Origin: Rapana venosa
Taxonomy: Eukaryota; Mollusca; Gastropoda; Neogastropoda; Muricidae
Direction: 5' to 3'
NCBI GenBank assembly: GCA_028751875.1
Contig: CM054135.1
Span: forward strand, 54,809,351-54,873,350
DNA: 64,000 nt
Shown here piece after piece: positions 10,801 to 22,051 of the stretch. The position numbers and the translations under genes were made by a program. The notes beneath the pieces are model-generated. The model was not told where the DNA came from and searched no databases. It worked only from the letters and a program-made list of their open reading frames with translations. Position 1 is the first letter of the stretch. Each line of letters opens with the position of its first letter.

Positions 10801-11027
10801 GAAGAAGAAGAAATCAAAAGAAATCAAGAGTTATAATACTGTCCTGATTTAATACGAACCCAGAAAGGGGACACCAGAAAACAAGTTGTTGAGAAATAGA
10901 AATGAGAGCTGTGTGTGTCTGGCTGTTTTCAAGTGTCTCGCCATATTTGGCAGACGTACTCCGACTTCAGATGAATTTTCCCCCTCTCCTTTACTGAAGG
11001 AAACGGGTTGTTATGCTGACAGTTTGT

Positions 11028-11028
<1 letters not shown>

Positions 11029-11099
<71 letters not shown>

Positions 11100-11195
11100 G
11101 TGTTGGTGCGTTGCGTGCGTGTGTGTGTGTGTGTGTGGTGTGGGGAGTGTGTGTGTGTGTGTGTGTGCGTGCGTGCGTGCATGCGTGTGTGTGTG
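11029..11195. repeat. (TG)n arrays
   Basis: 11029-11098 and 11118-11170, then CGTG repeats. Confidence 0.95.
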
Positions 11196-11622
11196 TACAG
11201 CAACAACAACCACCAAGAAACAAAACCTTGTTGAATCCAGGTGCAGTAAGATCCTTATTTTTCGTTATCAAGAGAGGGGGAAAATGAGATCAGTTTCATT
11301 ATTGAAGGATACAGAAAGAAGACACGTGCAGACATTTGTTTTCCCTTCAAAACACAGTATTATGTATATAGATTTTTTTTAAAAGGAAGAAAAAGAAATC
11401 ACTTAGGCAACTGTAAAACTGTTTTTAAAAATGTTTGGCTTCGGTTTTCAATCATTATCATCGTCGTCGTCATCATCATCATCACCATCATAACGGACTG
11501 TTACTACTATAGGTACAAACAATAGCAACAGCAGTATCACAACAGTATAAAGTAGTAGTATCTAAGATTTGTAGCTGTAGTTAGTGGTTTCTCAACATTT
11601 TTCCCTCTATATGATTCTTCCT
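11196..11622. other. No gene; (ATC)n at about 11455-11485
   Basis: AT-rich sequence with a CAT/CGT trinucleotide patch. Confidence 0.4.
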
Positions 11623-11654
<32 letters not shown>

Positions 11655-11841
11655 CTCCTCTCTGTCTCTGCCTGTCTGTCTCTCCCTCTGTCTGTCTGAT
11701 TGGTTAGAGGCAAAATAAGATGAGAAAGGGTAGGAAAACCGAAACGAGGGGAGGGGGGGGGGGGGGAGGGGGAGAAGAGGCGGGGTGGGGGGGGGGTACT
11801 TTGGGGAGAAGAGCGGGGAGGTGGGGGGGGGGGGGGGGGCC
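11623..11841. repeat. Poly-C, CT-rich, then G-rich tract
   Basis: 29 C at 11623-11651, TCTG/CT-rich to 11700, then many G runs 11740-11840. Strong potential for G-quadruplex structures on alternating strands. Confidence 0.9.
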
Positions 11842-11948
11842 AGACGCCTGAGAGTGACGTATACGCCAGATGCGTAGGAAGAAACAAGTTAGTCTGCGAC
11901 AGATTAAGTTTTCTGGATGTCGTGCCTTCTCAGTTTCAGATGTGGCCT

Positions 11949-12275
11949 CCACACACACACACACACACGCACGCACGCACGCACGCACGCACATGTGCAC
12001 GCTCGTCCAATGTCACTAAGAGTGAACAGACGTTAAGTTGAAGACAATAGCAACAGCACGCATGCACGCACACATACACACGAATGCTCGCACGCACACA
12101 TACATCACACATGCACGCACGCACACACACAATACACACATACGCCTGTGCAGGCAGGCAGGCACACACACAGACTGAGGTATGTACATTTGCACACACA
12201 CACACACACACACCTATCTCTGCTCATTTCACAGAGAGACAGACAGACAAACAAACAGACAGACAGACAGAACAA
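11949..12275. repeat. (CA)n, (ACGC)n and (GACA)n patches
   Basis: CA 11951-11968, ACGC to 11992, mixed CA/ACGC 12056-12220, GACA 12236-12272. Confidence 0.9.
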
Positions 12276-13612
12276 CTGTCACTGCAGTAGCAGGAGAGGA
12301 ATGGCACAGCAGTTAAATCCTCGTCTACAATGGAAGATGTAAAGGCTTTTAATCCCCCTTGGGACCTCAGCTTTTAGAAACTTTAACAAAACGAAGCAGT
12401 TTGGAGTTGGAACTATTCTTTAAAGCCCTTATTTGGCCATATCTTGTCGCCACTGTCACTGCCTGTCTGATCTGGACAAAGAGAAAAACACTTAACAATA
12501 AGGATGAATCGCTGCTTAAATCATGTCATGTCAAAATAACTGCTATGTGTCAGTATTTACCATAACCCGCTGCAATCTTAACATACAAGGAAGAAAATCA
12601 TGTTTCTTTTTCGATGTATATTCTGGTTCAAAAGGTTAACAGAAAAAAAATCACCGACACACATTTTTTTAATTTATCTATTTTTAAGGGCACTAGTAAG
12701 GCTTGGAGACTTGTAGGCTTGAAAAGAAAATACTTATCAGGTTTATGAAGTATTTTTGTGCTGAATAATTACAACCGTGTTTTTCTTAACATTAAAAAAC
12801 TGAAATTGCTGAACATAAAGCCTTTAAAAAATGTTTACAGAGTCAATCAGTCTCATAAAATAGTGCGTACATAGATTTTTGGGCGTAAGGATATCTAAAT
12901 AAATGATGTATTAAAACTATCATAACTCAAAACAGCAAAAGTGTGTTAAAAACAATAACATGAAAAAAGTGTACTTCATTGTACTAAACATACACACTTG
13001 TAAACATTGTCTTGAGTTGATAATTAATTATCTGTTCTACGCGTTCAATTGTTCCCTATGACAACATTAATTACAGCTGAATGAAATGAAAAGTCCTGAG
13101 ATGAAATTCTAAGAAAAATCATTATCAGTCTCACGAGCAAACATCCACGAAAAAAACCCATAACAAAACAAGCTGACTTATGACATGACATTTCAAATAC
13201 AGTGATTTCACTTTTCTTTTTTTCTGATTCTATATATATCAAATTCTTACAAACTGATTCTTGATACTGTGGAGTGAGTACTTACGCACACAAACAGCAA
13301 CACAATGATTTCTTGACAGCCAAGTCATAACTCTAACAGAAGTGGCTAAACAGGCTCCTGTTGCTTAATGGTCAAAACAGAAGAAAGCTCAAAAAGCACA
13401 TTGATCCCAGAACACTGGTCAGGACAGTCCAGAACAAGACAGGAACCAACAGTGGTCAACACGTCGGTTCTGTATTCCGCATGTCTGCACTCAGGTCAGT
13501 AAATCCAATCTAAGTATGCAGGCTAACCTTTTTCTTCTGCATTGCTGGCCTTTCTGTAATTTCTCAGTGCCAGTTGCTATTCCTACTTTGTTCAACCGAT
13601 TTATTTACAAAC
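12276..13612. other. No gene recognised
   Basis: AT-rich unique sequence. The 68-codon frame at 12359-12565 has no recognisable features. Confidence 0.4.
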
Positions 13613-13725
13613 AGCAGAGTCACCCTGAGGGCGGCTGAGAGACGAGAGGACTGGAAAAAGGTGGTTGGCAAAGCTTCGAAGGCGCCCCAAAGGATTCGGA
13701 ATCTGAGGGATCGGTGACGGTGAGG
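13613..13725 (+). mobile_element. Very short LINE C-terminal stub
   Basis: SRVTLRAAERREDWKKVVGK, ASKAPQRIRNLRDR, then TGA at 13714-13716. The pattern R-DW-K-V--AS-APQR---LRDR matches the C-terminal end of a common LINE lineage. Downstream ggtgacggtgagg may be the 3' tail. Confidence 0.6.
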
Positions 13726-14223
13726 GTCATTTTGTTGCACACTATGCGGCAGTCATGTGGGCTAATGCGAGTTATCAGTTATGTTAGGATCACATACAGC
13801 TTCAGCCAGGCTCCTTTTGTTGCACTCTAAGAAGGCAGTGTTGCATGGTGAGTGACCAGTTATCTTAGGACACGATGAAGCCACCAACCCAAAGAGGTCA
13901 TGCATTGCTGATGGGCAATGTCGGTGATGTTCCTGAGTGCATGTTCTGTTTGACCCTGACAGTAAGGTGTTCTCTTTTAAATGGGGGGTCACTATCACCT
14001 CCTTCATCAGCAGTTCCCCGTGAAGCTGTGAACCCTGAAGGCTTTGAATCACAACACTCATTTATCAAAGGCATGGATGATAAGCAAAACTGAAAATTGA
14101 GATCACATAATGCTATGACATTAAGGGCCACAGAATATGAGACAGTTGTCATTGTTGTATGATGTAGATGAAAGACAGGCTATAGGTACCTATAGGTTTG
14201 AAGCTATAACTAGGTGAAGGCTG

Positions 14224-14296
14224 TAATAATGATCATAATTATGTGGAATATTTATAGAGCTGAATGTTGCAAAGCAAACAAATCCAAGCGCTTCTT
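14224..14296 (-). mobile_element. Isolated type-2 SINE tail
   Basis: The reverse strand reads gaagcgcttggatttgtttg, ctttgcaacattcagctcta, taaatattccacataattat. A diverged form of the gcgctatataaattcca tail. Confidence 0.6.
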
Positions 14297-15387
14297 CACA
14301 GTATTCTTTCATGACATTTCCGCGTTGACCTATCCCGTGGGATACAGAAACCTGCAGTGTTAGTTTAGTTTAGTTATTTATTTTTGTTCGTTTGATTCAG
14401 CAACGCTCTGAAATAAATTGGCATCCAAACAATCAGTAACACTCGACTATGTGGCCTTAGACTTCCCACTGGGCCCACAACACATTCAGCTGCTGGAAGG
14501 AGCCTGCCCTGACAGTCCCACAAAGTCAACGACCCTTTGTTAGGAATAAAACATCGCTGCCCTACCCCCACCCCATCAATACATTGCTGTGCTTACCTCA
14601 AGGAAACGTGTATGCCTATCTTAAAGAAATGCAGCATACTTCACATGATTCTGGTACAGAAGACGGACAACACACATGGAAGATCTGGCCGTTTTAACAA
14701 GATGAGGGTAGCCTAGGTAGTGGGTTAACGAATCAAACTAATACACCCCCAGAAAGAGTGTGGAGCCTAAGAAGCAGAATACAATATAAAGTCTACACTA
14801 AAAAGAACATGCATTACATTTGCGAGAGCAGTTTCAAAGATACAAGTGACCTTGACATAAGGAGCCAATGAATGATGAGGAGGGGAAAAGACAAAGGGGA
14901 GATGATGAAGACAAACCAACCTATATCATCTAACAGTAACACACAACAAGAGAGAACGTAACAGCATTTTCACATATAACTCACAAAATTATGTAAGCTT
15001 ACTTTTGAAAAGAAGCGAGCCCTGGTGAACCAATATCTTCATGAGCAAGTACATTTATTCTGTGCCCTATTAACTTGCTGATCATCACATTCCCCCAAAA
15101 ATACACAGGTGAGAATGAGCATAGTGGTTAAGTTACAGTTCAGCCTGAGATATCAGCAAACTACATTAAAAATGATCCATTTTCAAAGCGTACAAAAATT
15201 ACCAAAACAGCAAAATAATTCACATTCACAGCAGACTATAAAAAACAACTCATGGACATAAGTTTTACCACATACAACCTGTTGTCTATTTTGTTTATCA
15301 TTCTAAACAGCAAAGCAACTGGACATGCACTGCAGAAAGGAACATAACCCACAATAATACTCTTTACCATGTTTGTCCTCTTGTTCA

Positions 15388-15393
15388 TTTATT
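15388..15393 (-). promoter_or_regulatory. Candidate poly(A) signal for the C1qDC gene
   Basis: AATAAA on the minus strand (tttatt on plus), about 335 nt past the stop codon. It is the nearest canonical hexamer I see; another lies at 15054-15059. Position only, no transcript support. Confidence 0.3.
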
Positions 15394-15727
15394 TATCATT
15401 CTTGTCCATAAAATATGAATTATGGACAAAAGAAAGATAAACACTGTACATCCCTCCTTCTCCTGACCTTGTTGTTATCCCAGTTCAAACAGGCCTAAAG
15501 TAAAGGATAAACCCTCAAGCAGTTCTTGTATAACTGGCCACATTGAGACGGCAGTCACCATGTACACAGTTAACCCAGTCTTTTGGCAACTGTGCGTCTG
15601 TGTCTCTTAGCCCTCTTGTCAGCCAAATGCAAAATTGTCCTAGGATGGCAGAGGCAAGGCCTGGACTGCATGACTAACAAGCAAGCAGTGATAACACGAC
15701 TTCCAACCAGGGAACACAGGGGCTCAC

Positions 15728-16287
15728 TCAGTCTTCGAAGAGGAGGTGGCCAGAAAAGGAGGAGAAGTGGTTGAGGAGGGAAGACTTCTCATTCAGCTGC
15801 ACCCACACATGGTCATCATGCACCAGTCGCAGGATGAGGGTGTTGCTGCCCGTGCCATGCCGTGCCCGGGCATCCCCGTGGAAAGCCAGCTGGTGGTCGT
15901 TGTTCAGCATGATCCACCCGTAGGCCGTCTGGTTCTCCGCACTCAACACGTGCACGGTGAAGATGTAGGTGCCGTTGACTTTGCAGACGAAGTGAGAGGA
16001 GTAGATGTCGAAGCTGTCGCCCTGGTTGGTGAGGATGGTGTCGAAGATCACCGGGGTCTTCTGAACCACCGGCCCCAGAGGTTCGCTCCGGCTGACGGTG
16101 AAGGCCACCCGTGCTGGGCGAGGTCCTTTGTCGCCCTTGGCACCTTTGGGGCCGGGTTCACCGACTTTTCCCTGGCTGCCGTCTTTGCCTTTGGGGCCGA
16201 TAGGTCCGGCAGGTCCGCAATCGCCCTTGATGCCCTTACGACCTCGCCGACCTTTGACCCCCATTTCTCCCGGAACGCCTGCACTTC
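15728..16287 (-). CDS. C1qDC terminal exon: collagen end plus whole C1q domain
   Basis: The acceptor is gctgattgcag, followed by GA that completes a split Gly codon. It encodes 19 more triplets, including a basic run ([15 protein letters not shown]), then the whole C1q globular domain and the stop. Having the C1q domain in a single exon with the collagen end is the usual layout for this family. Two long open frames antisense to this exon are shadows caused by its GC-rich Gly/Pro codons. Confidence 0.92.
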
Positions 16288-17491
16288 CTGCAATCAGCAT
16301 ACACAGACAGTGTCACTCACCATCCAGGTCTTCAGCATAGGAAGGAGTGTTTCTGACCTGACCAGTAGCTATGGAGGATGATCTTGCTGCACTGATGAAT
16401 TATTTTAGAAAAATAATACTCTAATGTCATTGTGAAAAGGTTTGAATTAAGTATATTACAATCAGTATTTAGTTAATTAAACTTAACACTGATTTACATA
16501 GTCTTAAAGAATTTTTGGCAGGAGTTGAAGTATCTTATTTTGACTTGAATAACCGTTACATTAATATAAGAAAGAGAGAGAGAGAGAAGAGAGAAGAAGA
16601 GAGAGAGAGAGAGGAGAGAGAGAGAGGAGTGGAGGGAGATGGAGAGAGAGAAAGGTTCTGACAAGTATGGAACGGAAGAGGACTAAGTAGGATAACTATA
16701 ACCATTCAAGCAAATCTGAAGGGCTTAACAACCCATGTTTGAAGTCTGGTTGGAATCTCGGTTTGACCCGGTTGATTGTGATCTTCCTGGTCAACTTAGG
16801 CCCATGTATGTCAGAGAATTCCTTCCGTGCGTGCGCATACACACTCAAAAGGTAAGTAAGATATACATGTTTAAAATGATTACATTACCCTATGAACATG
16901 AAGTTCTGAATAAGTCACACACAGAGCTGTGCCCTCATAAACAGGCAGCAGACAACAGAACTGATGCTGCCGTCCTTCCCCTACAAAGGCACTCGAAAGA
17001 AGATCTGGCATGCCCTCACCCAAGTGGCCAAGAAACTCTAATGCGACTTGAGGGACCTGCAGTATATTGCTGTATTCATCCCAGAGACTGAGCTGTCCAT
17101 CTGACGATTGAACATAAAGGAAAATCCTGCAATTTTTCTCAGTGCTCAGTGGGTTATAAATATGAACGTCCCTAAGAAACATCAATCATAATGTAAAATC
17201 ATCAGAAATTATTGTTGATCCTGTAAATGGAATACCGAAACAACAGCGACGAAACAAGACCCTTCCCCCCAAAAAACCCCAAACAAACAAACAAAAAAAT
17301 AAAAGAAAAAGATTGGTTGTTTAAGCCCCTTTCCTACAGGAAACGGAAGTGGAAGGGTTGCAGAACATGCGCATAATTACCTTTGTCTCCACGCACACCT
17401 GTGTCCCCCTTGTCTCCCTTTACTCCTGTGGATCCTTGCCCTCCTCGGGCCCCATGTAAACCTGTCACAGCACAGTCACTTCCATTAGTTC

Positions 17492-17524
<33 letters not shown>

Positions 17525-19108
17525 GACAGAGACAGACAGACAGACAGACAGAGACAGAGAATTGGAATCCTATTAAAACAAATCTTAACCAATTTTACTT
17601 ATGTTTATAGCGATGAACAGGAGGGTTAATTTTGTCTTCTCAAAAAAAAACAACAACCTTACCTCAGCAACATCTCTCTCCCATTCAACAGCCTCCAGCT
17701 CGTATCACATTTCTCCATGGTTTTTTTTTAAATAGAAAAGATACGCTATTAACCTCGAAATTTGTCTGATACTTGTTTTTGGCGTTGTTTATACAATTTC
17801 ATTTCATTTTGTGGAACATACAGATATAACAATCTTGTGCAAAATGGACACAACTACCTCATATTGTTGATGGCATCTCCCCACCTCATTAAGAGGGGTG
17901 ACATGTTCATAACATTGAAATTTGACTCCTGCTCGACATATGGTTTTTATCCATTTTCATTCTGCAAAAATATAACAATGATGATCTTGTGTTTTACTGA
18001 GGTTGTCCTTTCAGTTCTGCAATCTACGAAAATATAGTGTGACTTCGTATCTAAACGTGTGATTGTTTGTGTTAACTTTTAAGCAATTAACACATATAAA
18101 ATGTTTGTGATGAATTTAACTTTGAACAGCTTGTAAGAAATTCGACAGGAAAGCTTAACACCTATTTACAGAGCAGTCCGACTGAGAATGTTCAAAGTGA
18201 CACACACACACACACCACACACACGCGCGCGCGCGCGGCGGCGCGTGCATTTGTGAAGGCACACCACTGTACTTTGTACATTTACTTTATTTATTTATTT
18301 ATTTATTCTTTTACATCGAGGATAATGGAATAAGCACTCATGTGCTTTTTTACATCCACTCCCCGTGTGTATGCAGTTTTGTCAATTTTGCCATCTGTTC
18401 CCACCAGCACACACCACACACACACACTCACTAACTCATGCACACTCATTCTCTTTCTGTTTGTCTCTCCCTCTATCTGTCTTTCTTTCTCTGCCTGTGC
18501 ATCGGTCTGTCTATTTCTCTCTCTCTCTCGATGATGTAAACAAACAGTTATTGTTATTCTTACTGTATCACCCTCTATTATAAATAGCATTATCTGTCTG
18601 TCTGTCTCTGTCTGTCTGTCTCTCTCTGTGCCTGTCTGTCTGTCTCTCGAGGTTGTGCACAGCCTCACTTTATATTTGTGTAAAGCTTTCAGAATAAGAG
18701 AGATATTGTTATCCTAAGTCATATTTTTGTAACTGACTTTTTGTTATACAGTAACATTTTGTCGTTACTATTGCTTTTCATCACCATCAACCATTACACC
18801 CAGTGGTATGTAGGGCAGCAACAAAGGGCTTCCACTCCTGCCTATCCTGGGTTAACCTAGCCACTGATCCCCAAGAGTGCTGCATGGCCTTCATCTCACT
18901 TTCTACAGTCCTCCTCCACGTTGCTTTTGGTACTATTGCTCTTACCCCCACCAAAATACTAAGCAGTTCGGCAACCCCCCTTCATGTATGGGCCAATGGC
19001 CTTTTTGTGAATAAATCATTCGAATTCGAGTTCGAGTCTGTCTTTCTGCCTGCCTATCTGTCTGTCTCTCTGCCTGCCTGTGTCTGTCTGTCTGTCCATC
19101 TCTCTCTC

Positions 19109-19173
<65 letters not shown>

Positions 19174-19338
19174 CTCTCCAAACAGACCTGGCAGGCCGGG
19201 AACCCCCTGTGGGCCTGGCAGACCTCGGCAACAACTGCTGCAGGCGTCACCCTTGACCAGGTTATAGGTCACCCCGCCCCCATGACTGAAGACGTTGAAC
19301 AGGAAGACTGCGGTGGCAACAATGGCGCCCCTCATCAT
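15728..19338 (-). CDS. Secreted collagen-like C1q domain protein (C1qDC), 3 coding exons, 263 aa
   Basis: Joining 19338-19188, 17461-17381 and 16287-15728 gives 792 nt, i.e. 263 codons plus stop. Both junctions split a Gly codon in phase 1, so the Gly-X-Y register runs unbroken. Residues 1-22 look like a signal peptide ([20 protein letters not shown]). Cys33, Cys36 and Cys37 precede the collagen stretch, which covers about residues 39-134 (32 triplets, one Cys in a G-D-C triplet). A C1q domain fills about 137-263: it starts VAFTVSR, contains [23 protein letters not shown] and HVWVQL, and ends FSGHLLF, with normal length and order for the family. Known for the family: C1q domains trimerise and bind diverse ligands, and many molluscan members act as secreted pattern-recognition lectins; the ligand here cannot be read from sequence. 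Introns are 1726 and 1093 nt. A strong acceptor 20 nt before the ATG (pyrimidine tract, cag at 19359-19361) implies an unseen 5' UTR exon upstream. Confidence 0.9.
16288..17380 (-). other. C1qDC intron 2
   Basis: 1093 nt between matched donor and acceptor. It contains GA repeats (16570-16655) and a weak SINE B fragment. Confidence 0.8.
17105..17185 (+). mobile_element. Diverged SINE family B middle fragment in C1qDC intron 2
   Basis: gattgaacataaaggaaaat, cctgcaatttttctcagtgc, tcagtgggttataaatatga resemble the B body at 8645-8715. Confidence 0.4.
17381..17461 (-). CDS. C1qDC collagen-only exon, 81 nt symmetric
   Basis: This 81-nt phase 1-1 exon encodes nine uninterrupted Gly-X-Y triplets ([27 protein letters not shown] in register). 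The acceptor is gctgtgacag and the donor AAAG-GTAATT. Skipping it would keep frame and register and shorten the helix from 32 to 23 triplets, so it could be alternatively spliced, although nothing here shows that it is. Confidence 0.85.
18286..18415 (-). mobile_element. SINE family A 3' fragment (tail 1), in C1qDC intron 1
   Basis: (TTTA)n, then ttcttttacatcgaggataa to ccatctgttcccaccagcac; it breaks off into (CA)n. Confidence 0.8.
18690..19045 (+). repeat. Dispersed repeat D, copy carrying the LINE stub
   Basis: 18690-18775 (gatattgttatcctaagtca, then atttttgtaactgac) and 18941-19045 (accaaaatacta, tcatgtatgggccaatggcc, then ttcgaattcgagttcgag) flank the 155-bp LINE insertion. The family ends in (TTCGAG)n. 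Confidence 0.8.
18776..18930 (-). mobile_element. 155-bp 3' stub of the same LINE family, inside C1qDC intron 1
   Basis: The reverse complement aligns with 32112-32258 of the 31-32 kb copy at roughly 94% identity. It is flanked by tactattgct at 18766-18775 and 18931-18940. A related repeat at 22085-22285 holds the uninterrupted site with one tactattgct (22199-22208, reverse strand), which confirms the insertion boundaries. Confidence 0.9.
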
Positions 19339-19358
19339 GCTTCTGGGTATGGATGGAT
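19188..19358 (-). CDS. C1qDC exon with signal peptide, Cys cluster and start of collagen
   Basis: Coding starts at the ATG ending at 19338; 20 nt of 5' UTR precede it up to a strong acceptor (transcript ...tttttctttttcag). The coding part is 151 nt and ends in phase 1 at CCA-G before GTCTGT. It encodes the signal peptide, CSSCC-R, and the triplets [12 protein letters not shown]. The Cys cluster just before the helix is a plausible site for interchain disulfides. Two ATGs are adjacent; the first is taken. Confidence 0.85.
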
Positions 19359-19369
19359 CTGAAAAAGAA

Positions 19370-19406
19370 AAATACAGAATTTGAAGAATTTATTATGTTG
19401 ATGAAG

Positions 19407-19477
<71 letters not shown>

Positions 19478-19516
19478 GGCACCTTTTGTGTGTGTGTGTG
19501 TGTGTGTGTGCATGGC

Positions 19517-19560
<44 letters not shown>

Positions 19561-20440
19561 AATGGCACCTTTTGTGTTTATGTGTTGTGCGCGCCGCGTG
19601 TGTATGTGTAATGGCTCTATGGATGTGTGTGAAAATATGAATAAGAAGAATTTGGTGAATGTTTGTGTTTGACGGCAGATTTTGTGGCCCAGGCAAAAAA
19701 ACGTGTGTAAATACTGAATTAATAAGAAAATACCAGGTCCTACATTAAAATGTTGTTGCGCTTTAAACTATTACTTGAAATAGTCTTCAGTCATGACAAG
19801 TTCTTACCAAAACAATTTTCACATGAATCGTCTAATACCACTTTGAATGAAAAGAGTTCGAAGAAAAAAAAAAATTTCTTTGACGAAGAAAAAAATCTTC
19901 CGAACTCGGAGAATGGCTGCCTATGTGGCGAGGTTCTTGAAAACAGTCGTACACACAATCTTTTAATCCAATGTGTACTTGCATGAATTAAAAAGAATTT
20001 GAAGAATTGTTGTTGAAGCCTAGAGTTTTACTTATTGTTTCATTTGATCTGTCGACTGTTTGTGGCACCTTTCATGGTGGTTTCTATGTATGTATGTGAA
20101 AATATGGATAAGAATTTGAAGAAACAGTAGTGTTGGTGACAGAGTTTGTTGGTTTTTTTGTTTTGTTTTTTGTTTGTTGTCTGTTAGTTTGTTTTGTTAT
20201 GGCGCACTTCCTGATGGCTGTATGTAGGTGTTTGGGGTCAATAATGATTGTGTAATATGAAAAATGTTGGCATTGACGACAGGATTTTTTTGTTTTTTCT
20301 CTTTGTGTTGTGCTGGTTTGGTTTGTTTTTTGCTACGGCGCAGTACTTCTTAATGGCTCTAAGTAGATGTCTGGGTAAAAGATGATATAAAAAGAATATG
20401 AAAAATGTTAATGTTGACGAGATAGCTTTTAAATGATATG
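19370..20440. repeat. Degenerate tandem repeat upstream of the C1qDC coding start, with embedded (TG)n
   Basis: Four or five blocks share the order aatttgaagaa, gttgatg/gttggtgac, then atggc(a/g)c..ctt, atggct..tatgta, gaaaatatgaataa. Spacing is roughly 150-200 bp. Three (TG)n arrays (19409-19474, 19486-19511, 19518-19560) have grown inside the first blocks. This is sequence 5' of the gene or inside its first intron. Confidence 0.6.
19895..19985 (+). repeat. Dispersed repeat E (SINE-like 3' end)
   Basis: ccgaactcggagaatggctg, ggttcttgaaaacagtcgta, cacacaatcttttaatccaa. Similar to 26430-26525. Confidence 0.5.
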
Positions 20441-20454
20441 TACTAGCAAGAAAA

Positions 20455-20862
20455 TGATGGGCAGGATGGTTTAGACGTTCACCCGCCCCACAAGTAACCG
20501 TAAGGTTCTGGGTTTGATTCCCAACCTTGTCTTTTCTTCCTAGTTTGACGGGAAAATCAAACTGAATGTCAAGTCTTTCAGAGGAAATTCTAAACCAATC
20601 CGACCTGTGTGCTTACAGACTTGTGCACGTCAAAAGAACCCACAACACTTGAACATCGGAAAATGCAAGTAGGTAGGTTCCTCCGGACTGTCTCGGCAAA
20701 ATTGGTAGTGTTCATTTTCCAGCTGTATCCCCGAAATCGGAATGTGGATACCTAAATGGTGGGGTCGGGGGGGGGGGGGGGGGGGGGGGGGTTCGCATAT
20801 GCAAAAATATCACTATTGCTGAACCTCGGAGCCTGTAGCTGAGGTACAGGGGGAAATGATAA
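20455..20862 (+). mobile_element. SINE family B-related copy
   Basis: A tRNA-like head (ggatggtttagacgttcacc, B box gggtttgattccc) is followed by a body ending in the shared 3' part: ccccgaaatcggaatgtgga, then catatgcaaaaatatcacta, ttgctgaacctcggagcctg. A 23-G run (20769-20791) splits the 3' part. Confidence 0.75.
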
Positions 20863-21121
20863 AGCCTATCATAGTGGCTCTGTATGTGTAAGGAGACGCA
20901 GAAACCACAAACGAAGAATCGTCTGTTGATGCTGAGGAAAATCCTGTTAAGTTCGACTTCCTACCGATTCGTATAGATCATGAGTGGATCCATTGAGATT
21001 GGTTGCAGTTTCACCAATACTAACACAGACGCACCAGAAAGACAGACTGACTGACTGACGGACAGACAAACAGGTAGATAGATGGAGAAATAGATGAGGC
21101 ACACAAGCGCGAGGTGGGCAG

Positions 21122-21165
<44 letters not shown>

Positions 21166-21210
21166 CTCAACACTACACCCAGAAAGAACATGGATTCTGT
21201 GTGTGTGTGT

Positions 21211-21245
<35 letters not shown>

Positions 21246-21346
21246 CCTCGCTTTATCCCTTTACTTTGCACCCACGCCAAACACAGTAAAGATCACTAGT
21301 GCCATCATAGTCATTCCGATTTTTTCTCTTCCCTGCCATGTAGGCT

Positions 21347-21420
<74 letters not shown>

Positions 21421-21540
21421 TGTGGGCGCGCGCGTGCGTGTGTGTGGGAGAAAGAGGGAGCGAGACAGACAGACAGACAGACAAGGAGTGACAGAGACAG
21501 AGACAGGACAAACAGAGAAAAGGCAGGGAGGGGAGTGCTT
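20863..21540. repeat. Cluster of dinucleotide arrays
   Basis: CA 21126-21162, TG 21199-21242, TG 21352-21425, GACA about 21462-21482; the rest is unique. Confidence 0.85.
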
Positions 21541-22051
21541 TAATACAGAAACAGAATACCTGCTGAAAATACACTTTTAAATATAAAACAAAGACCAACA
21601 CGATCGACAGGTAGCACCTCAACCTTATAACTCCCGAGCTCTGTTGTGTTCTCTTTCCTCCACTGTTTTTGGTTCCTTTTCTTGCCAATGGCCCACTAAC
21701 CTTTCCCTGCGACCCTGATTGAAGCCTGTCTCTTCTTGCACTAGCGTTGACGTCACAGACTTTTTTGTGTCACGGCTCTCCTCAACCCTCAGTTGATTGC
21801 TTGTGACGTCATGTTTATGATTGGGTATAAAAAGACTCGCACGTCATGTTCGGATGCTAATTATGCGCCTACAGAGCTGATTCCCCCATGAAAACATCGG
21901 TACAAGCACATCACTTTAAGAAGAAATAAAGGAAAGGCTTGTAATTAATTAAACATGTCCCTTCCAAAACAGTAACTGTGTCCTTCCCCTGCCCGCTTCA
22001 TCAACTGGCCATAGGACTTTCATGCACAAACACGTGCATACGCGCCAGCCA

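Larger units (their letters stand above)
13726..15727. other. Downstream of the C1qDC gene; little recognised
   Basis: A type-2 SINE tail sits at 14224-14296. gatgaagccaccaaccca at 13873 recurs at 27983, a short dispersed repeat. The segment nearest 15727 is likely 3' UTR. Confidence 0.4.
17462..19187 (-). other. C1qDC intron 1
   Basis: 1726 nt. It holds SINE A, repeat D with the LINE stub, CA/CG repeat (18201-18242), TCTG patches, and GA/CT arrays near both splice sites (17492-17526 and 19100-19170). Confidence 0.8.

Noticed and set aside
12359..12565. 68-codon plus-strand frame
   Set aside because: No domain, no splice context and no repeat match; its length is expected by chance in this DNA.
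15746..16381. 211-codon plus-strand open frame
   Set aside because: It is exactly antisense to the C1qDC terminal exon; Gly/Pro-rich collagen codons leave the opposite strand free of stops.
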